In this document: piece by piece, positions 5,715 through 8,170 of the stretch | Numbering within the stretch: the stretch's first letter is position 1 | Layout: the number at the start of each line of letters is the position of its first letter | Origin: Hyphomonadaceae bacterium | Lineage (GTDB): Bacteria > Pseudomonadota > Alphaproteobacteria > Caulobacterales > Aquidulcibacteraceae | NCBI GenBank assembly: GCA_003526465.1 | Contig: DPWD01000078.1 | Span: 1 to 8,170 of the forward strand | Reading direction: 5' to 3' | DNA length: 8,170 nt | The notes under the pieces: model-generated | The model's input: the letters and a program-made list of their open reading frames with translations, nothing else | Databases searched by the model: none | What the model was told of the DNA's origin: nothing | Program-made: the position numbers and the translations under genes

Positions 5715-6908
5715 ATGAATTGGCGCGCGCTCATATCTGACATCAATCTCGTCTGGACAACGATGGGGCTCACAGCGGCGGGGCTCGCTACGGCGTTCGT
5801 CGTAGGGCGCTGGTGGGGCAGTCAAACGCTTAAGAAGCTGGTATCTGAAAAAAACCAGGCCCTGGCTGAAAAGGATCGTGAGATTGCAGAATTGAATCGA
5901 AGGGTCAGGGAAAGGGTGCCGGACCCACCAGCGTCGCCAGATGGGCTCCCGCCTGAATCTGTACAGGTCTGGCTGAAGCCCATCGCTCCGGCCGATTCCG
6001 AACTGACAGGGCTACAAGGGCGGGTGCCGACTTTGGTCATCGCCAACCTGAAAGGCGGTGTCGCCAAGACAATGGTTGCCGCCAACCTGAGCGCATATTT
6101 TTCCAAAAGGGCTAACTATCGACGGACCGCGCACTTGCTGAACAAGCGGGTGCTGCTGATTGATCTTGACTATCAGGGTTCTGTCAGCGGCATGATAATG
6201 ACAGCGACAGGCGCCGTTCCAGAGCACCCGAACTGTCAAGTCAAGACCCTCTTTGATCCGGCCTTCAGCGACGATGATGTGCTAAACTATCGCGTTAGGC
6301 TTGCCGGCGCCCTGCCGGCATTGTCGCTCTACCCGGCGACATACGGATTTGATGACCTCGAAACCCGTGAACAGTTCCGATGGCTTGCGGGCCAAACAGG
6401 CGACGATGTTCGTCTCCGCCTGTTGAAACGACTGCGATCGCCGGCGTTCAGGAGCCAGTTTGATCTTGTGATCATTGACACAGGACCTCGCCTGACAACG
6501 GGGTCGGTCGCAGCTCTGACGGCGGCGACACATTTATTGATCCCGACAAGCGCAAGCCGACGGGATACGGAGGCCGCTGAACGCTTCATGCGGAGGGTAA
6601 GTGTGCTAAAGAGAAGCGGACTATGTCCAAATCTCAAGCTTGTTGGCGTGCTCACGACCTTGACGAAGGGGAGCGCGTCAGGAGTAGCGCTGGCGGAAAG
6701 CGCAAGGGGTTCCATCCAGGCTGCGGTTGCCAACGACCCCGACCTTGGAGTGCTTATTGAGGCTCCCGCAGTGGTCTTGCACGCCGAGTTGCCGCAAAGC
6801 TTGCCAATTGTAAACGAAGCAGAGCAGGGGTTGCCTTATTTGGCATCAACGTCGAGTCGCACTATATTCAACAAGATTGGCGCGGAAATTGAACAAAGGA
6901 TGTCATGA
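5715..6908 (+). CDS. membrane-anchored ParA/MinD-type ATPase
   Basis: The product is 397 residues. Residues 12-31 form one transmembrane helix. Residues 37-67 are charged and heptad-like (LKKLVSEKNQALAEKDREIAELNRR), a short coiled coil, and 68-100 are a proline-rich linker. The ParA ATPase domain covers about 105-397: deviant Walker A KGGVAKTM (113-120) with signature lysine K113 and K118, switch LLIDLDYQGS (147-156), and Walker B FDLVIIDTGPRL (249-260), where ParA usually has IDTPP. LLIPTSASRRDTEAAERF follows as in ParA. The ATG at 5715 has GGGG six bases before it; an in-frame GTG at 5703 adds four residues. ParA ATPases move plasmids or protein cargo over nucleoid or membrane; a built-in anchor instead recalls BY-kinases, but there is no terminal tyrosine cluster. 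It overlaps the next gene by 4 bp, and no ParB or parS-like repeat is seen. Base use is less GC-biased than in kynA or panC, hinting at transfer. Cargo unknown. Confidence 0.88.
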   Translation: MNWRALISDINLVWTTMGLTAAGLATAFVVGRWWGSQTLKKLVSEKNQALAEKDREIAELNRRVRERVPDPPASPDGLPPESVQVWLKPIAPADSELTGLQGRVPTLVIANLKGGVAKTMVAANLSAYFSKRANYRRTAHLLNKRVLLIDLDYQGSVSGMIMTATGAVPEHPNCQVKTLFDPAFSDDDVLNYRVRLAGALPALSLYPATYGFDDLETREQFRWLAGQTGDDVRLRLLKRLRSPAFRSQFDLVIIDTGPRLTTGSVAALTAATHLLIPTSASRRDTEAAERFMRRVSVLKRSGLCPNLKLVGVLTTLTKGSASGVALAESARGSIQAAVANDPDLGVLIEAPAVVLHAELPQSLPIVNEAEQGLPYLASTSSRTIFNKIGAEIEQRMS

Positions 6909-7366
6909 TGCCCGCCTCAGCGCTTGGATTGATTGTCCGGGAGTGCCGGTCGCGTGCCGTAAACCGTCTAGGCTCCGAGGGTGCGGCTGCCATCGACGCG
7001 ATTGTGTCGGCACTTGATCGTTTCGCCGACCGACCACCAGAGGAATTTGTTGAGCGGCTTGCCGCCGTCAAGCCGCGCCGCGCCCGTACGGCGAACGGAA
7101 CGGCGGTCGATAAAGGGGTGGTAGACAGTTACGTCACGCAACTTTCGAGACGGACAGGAGACCACGCTGCAACTCTGGAAATCATGGCGAGGATACGCGC
7201 CGACAGAGCGGTGAAGAAGGCCGAGGCAGTTGCCATTGCGAAGGCAGTGGGTGCGCGCACGAGTTCGAAGACCCAAAAGGCCCAAGCCCTGGATCTGATA
7301 GAGGGCGCGTCTTCGGCGCGTGCGCGCGACAAGCAGCTCGCGGAACAAATCCGAAAGGGTGCTTAA
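6905..7366 (+). CDS. small basic helical protein, partner of the ParA-like ATPase
   Basis: The product is 153 residues and I do not recognise the family. It is rich in Ala, Arg and Lys and appears helical throughout. An N-terminal part (1-55) includes SEGAAAIDAIVSALDRFADRPPEEFVERL. A basic hinge follows (KPRRARTANGTAVDKG), then helices with TLEIMARIRADRAVKKAEAVAIAKAVGA and a charged tail ending in LAEQIRKGA. No signal peptide, membrane segment, cysteine cluster or enzyme motif is visible. The frame overlaps the ATPase gene by 4 bp (ATGA). Two ATGs are adjacent (6905 and 6908); AAGGA at 6896-6900 is better spaced for the second, so the first Met may be unused. By position it could be a ParB-like or adaptor partner that binds DNA or stimulates the ATPase, but no helix-turn-helix or ParB box is recognisable. 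It ends 10 bases from the convergent panC stop. Confidence 0.75.
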   Translation: MMPASALGLIVRECRSRAVNRLGSEGAAAIDAIVSALDRFADRPPEEFVERLAAVKPRRARTANGTAVDKGVVDSYVTQLSRRTGDHAATLEIMARIRADRAVKKAEAVAIAKAVGARTSSKTQKAQALDLIEGASSARARDKQLAEQIRKGA

Positions 7367-7376
7367 CACTCGCCCC

Positions 7377-8170
7377 TCACACCTCCATGTTGTCGATCAG
7401 CCGCGTCTTGCCCAGCCATGCCGCCGCGAGCAGGCGGGCCGGGCGCGCGAGGTCGGCGATTTCCGCGAGCGTCTCGCCGTCGCGAACGGCGAAATAATCC
7501 ACGATGGCGAAGCCGGCCTCTGTCAAGCGCAGCCTGCCGGCTTTTTCGACCTCGGCGATGGCCGCGCCGGCGCGAATTGCGGCGATGCTCTCGCGCATGA
7601 TCGCATTGAGTTGCGCGGCGATGCGGCGTTCGTCGGCTGTGAGATAGAAGTTGCGCGACGACATGGCGAGACCATCGGCCTCGCGCACGGTGGGGCAGCC
7701 GATAATCTCCACTGGAATGTCGAGGTCGCGGGCAAGGCGCTTGATCACCAGCAATTGCTGATAATCCTTTTCGCCGAACAGCGCGCAATCGGGCAGGCAT
7801 TGCAGCAGCAGCTTAGCGACGACAGTGGCGACCCCTCCAAAAAAATGCGGGCGGAACTCGCCCTCGAGCGGCGTCGAAACGTTGGACACGATGACATTGG
7901 TGGCGAAGCCGTCCGGGTACATGGCGGACCGGCCAGGCGCGTAGAGGAGATCGCACCCGGCGCCCGCGAGCATGGCGGCATCCCTTGTCTCGTCACGCGG
8001 GTAGCGCTCGAAATCTTCGTGCGGCGCGAATTGTTTCGGGTTCACGAACAGGCTTGCGACGACCCGGCCCGCGCGCGCCTTGGCGGCGCGTACAAGGGAT
8101 AGATGCCCCTCGTGCAGAGCCCCCATGGTCGGGACGAGGCCCACGCTTTGCCCGCCGGCGCGCCAAGCCG
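7377..8170 (-). CDS. panC: pantothenate synthetase (5' end beyond the window)
   Basis: The frame is open to the right edge, so the N terminus is missing. The visible 264 or so residues begin AWRAGGQSVGLVPTMGALHEGH and cover nearly all of the usual 280. PanC joins pantoate and beta-alanine using ATP through a pantoyl-adenylate, the last step of pantothenate (vitamin B5, CoA precursor) synthesis, in the cytosol. Nucleotidyltransferase landmarks are clear: PTMGALHEGH (the HIGH-like ATP site), FVNPKQF and FERYPR, FGGVATVVAKLL, FGEKDYQQL and the MSSRNFYLT motif equivalent to KMSKS. The C terminus LGKTRLIDNMEV is normal. An internal GTG at 8144 is not the true start because the family motif WRxxGxSVGLVPTMG continues upstream. 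It is convergent with the ParA-partner gene and separated by 10 bp, with no obvious terminator between them. Confidence 0.97.
   Translation of the reverse strand, partial: AWRAGGQSVGLVPTMGALHEGHLSLVRAAKARAGRVVASLFVNPKQFAPHEDFERYPRDETRDAAMLAGAGCDLLYAPGRSAMYPDGFATNVIVSNVSTPLEGEFRPHFFGGVATVVAKLLLQCLPDCALFGEKDYQQLLVIKRLARDLDIPVEIIGCPTVREADGLAMSSRNFYLTADERRIAAQLNAIMRESIAAIRAGAAIAEVEKAGRLRLTEAGFAIVDYFAVRDGETLAEIADLARPARLLAAAWLGKTRLIDNMEV

Noticed and set aside
5715..6908. Reading the ATPase as a BY-kinase (Wzc-type)
   Set aside because: The switch and post-Walker B segments follow ParA, there is one rather than two transmembrane helices, and there is no C-terminal tyrosine cluster.
7320..8102. Plus-strand open frame opposite panC
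   Set aside because: Complement of a fully motif-supported panC; codon pattern follows panC, not its own frame.
1..8170. CRISPR array, tRNA, rRNA, insertion sequence
   Set aside because: No regularly spaced direct repeats, no cloverleaf with TTCGA arm in context, and no transposase or terminal repeat pair was seen on either strand.

Overview
The window looks like a GC-rich alphaproteobacterial chromosome. The clearest markers are a DUF1489 gene (a family seen essentially in Alphaproteobacteria) and a CCCGGA/TCCGGG intergenic palindrome of a style common in that class. The order Caulobacterales (Hyphomonadaceae-like) is a guess from gene content and I cannot fix the genus. No rRNA, tRNA, CRISPR array or insertion sequence was seen.

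Left part, plus strand (1-3311): the 3' end of an unidentified gene overlaps by 4 bp a di-iron membrane hydroxylase of the sterol desaturase superfamily. A long imperfect palindrome fills the next gap. Then come a PaiB-like FMN-binding protein, a two-helix membrane protein with a split CxxC zinc-ribbon signature, and a DUF1489 protein, with 1 and 4 bp overlaps. They are followed by a ParD antitoxin gene and a ParE toxin gene broken by one extra G.

Middle part, minus strand (3356-5594): a tightly coupled three-gene operon of tryptophan 2,3-dioxygenase (kynA), an atypical kynureninase-like class-V PLP enzyme, and an undescribed small membrane protein. Each junction is a 4-bp overlap of start and stop codons. 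The operon would begin tryptophan breakdown through the kynurenine route; the formamidase step is not encoded in this window.

Right part (5595-7366, plus strand): a 120-bp divergent gap leads into a two-gene unit. The first gene encodes a ParA-type ATPase with an N-terminal transmembrane helix, a coiled-coil/proline-rich linker and an altered Walker A motif. The second, overlapping by 4 bp, encodes a small basic helical protein I cannot assign. This pair has less biased base use than its neighbours and lies between metabolic genes. It is the best candidate here for an undescribed system. The window ends in the convergent pantothenate synthetase gene (panC, minus strand), whose 5' end is beyond the edge.
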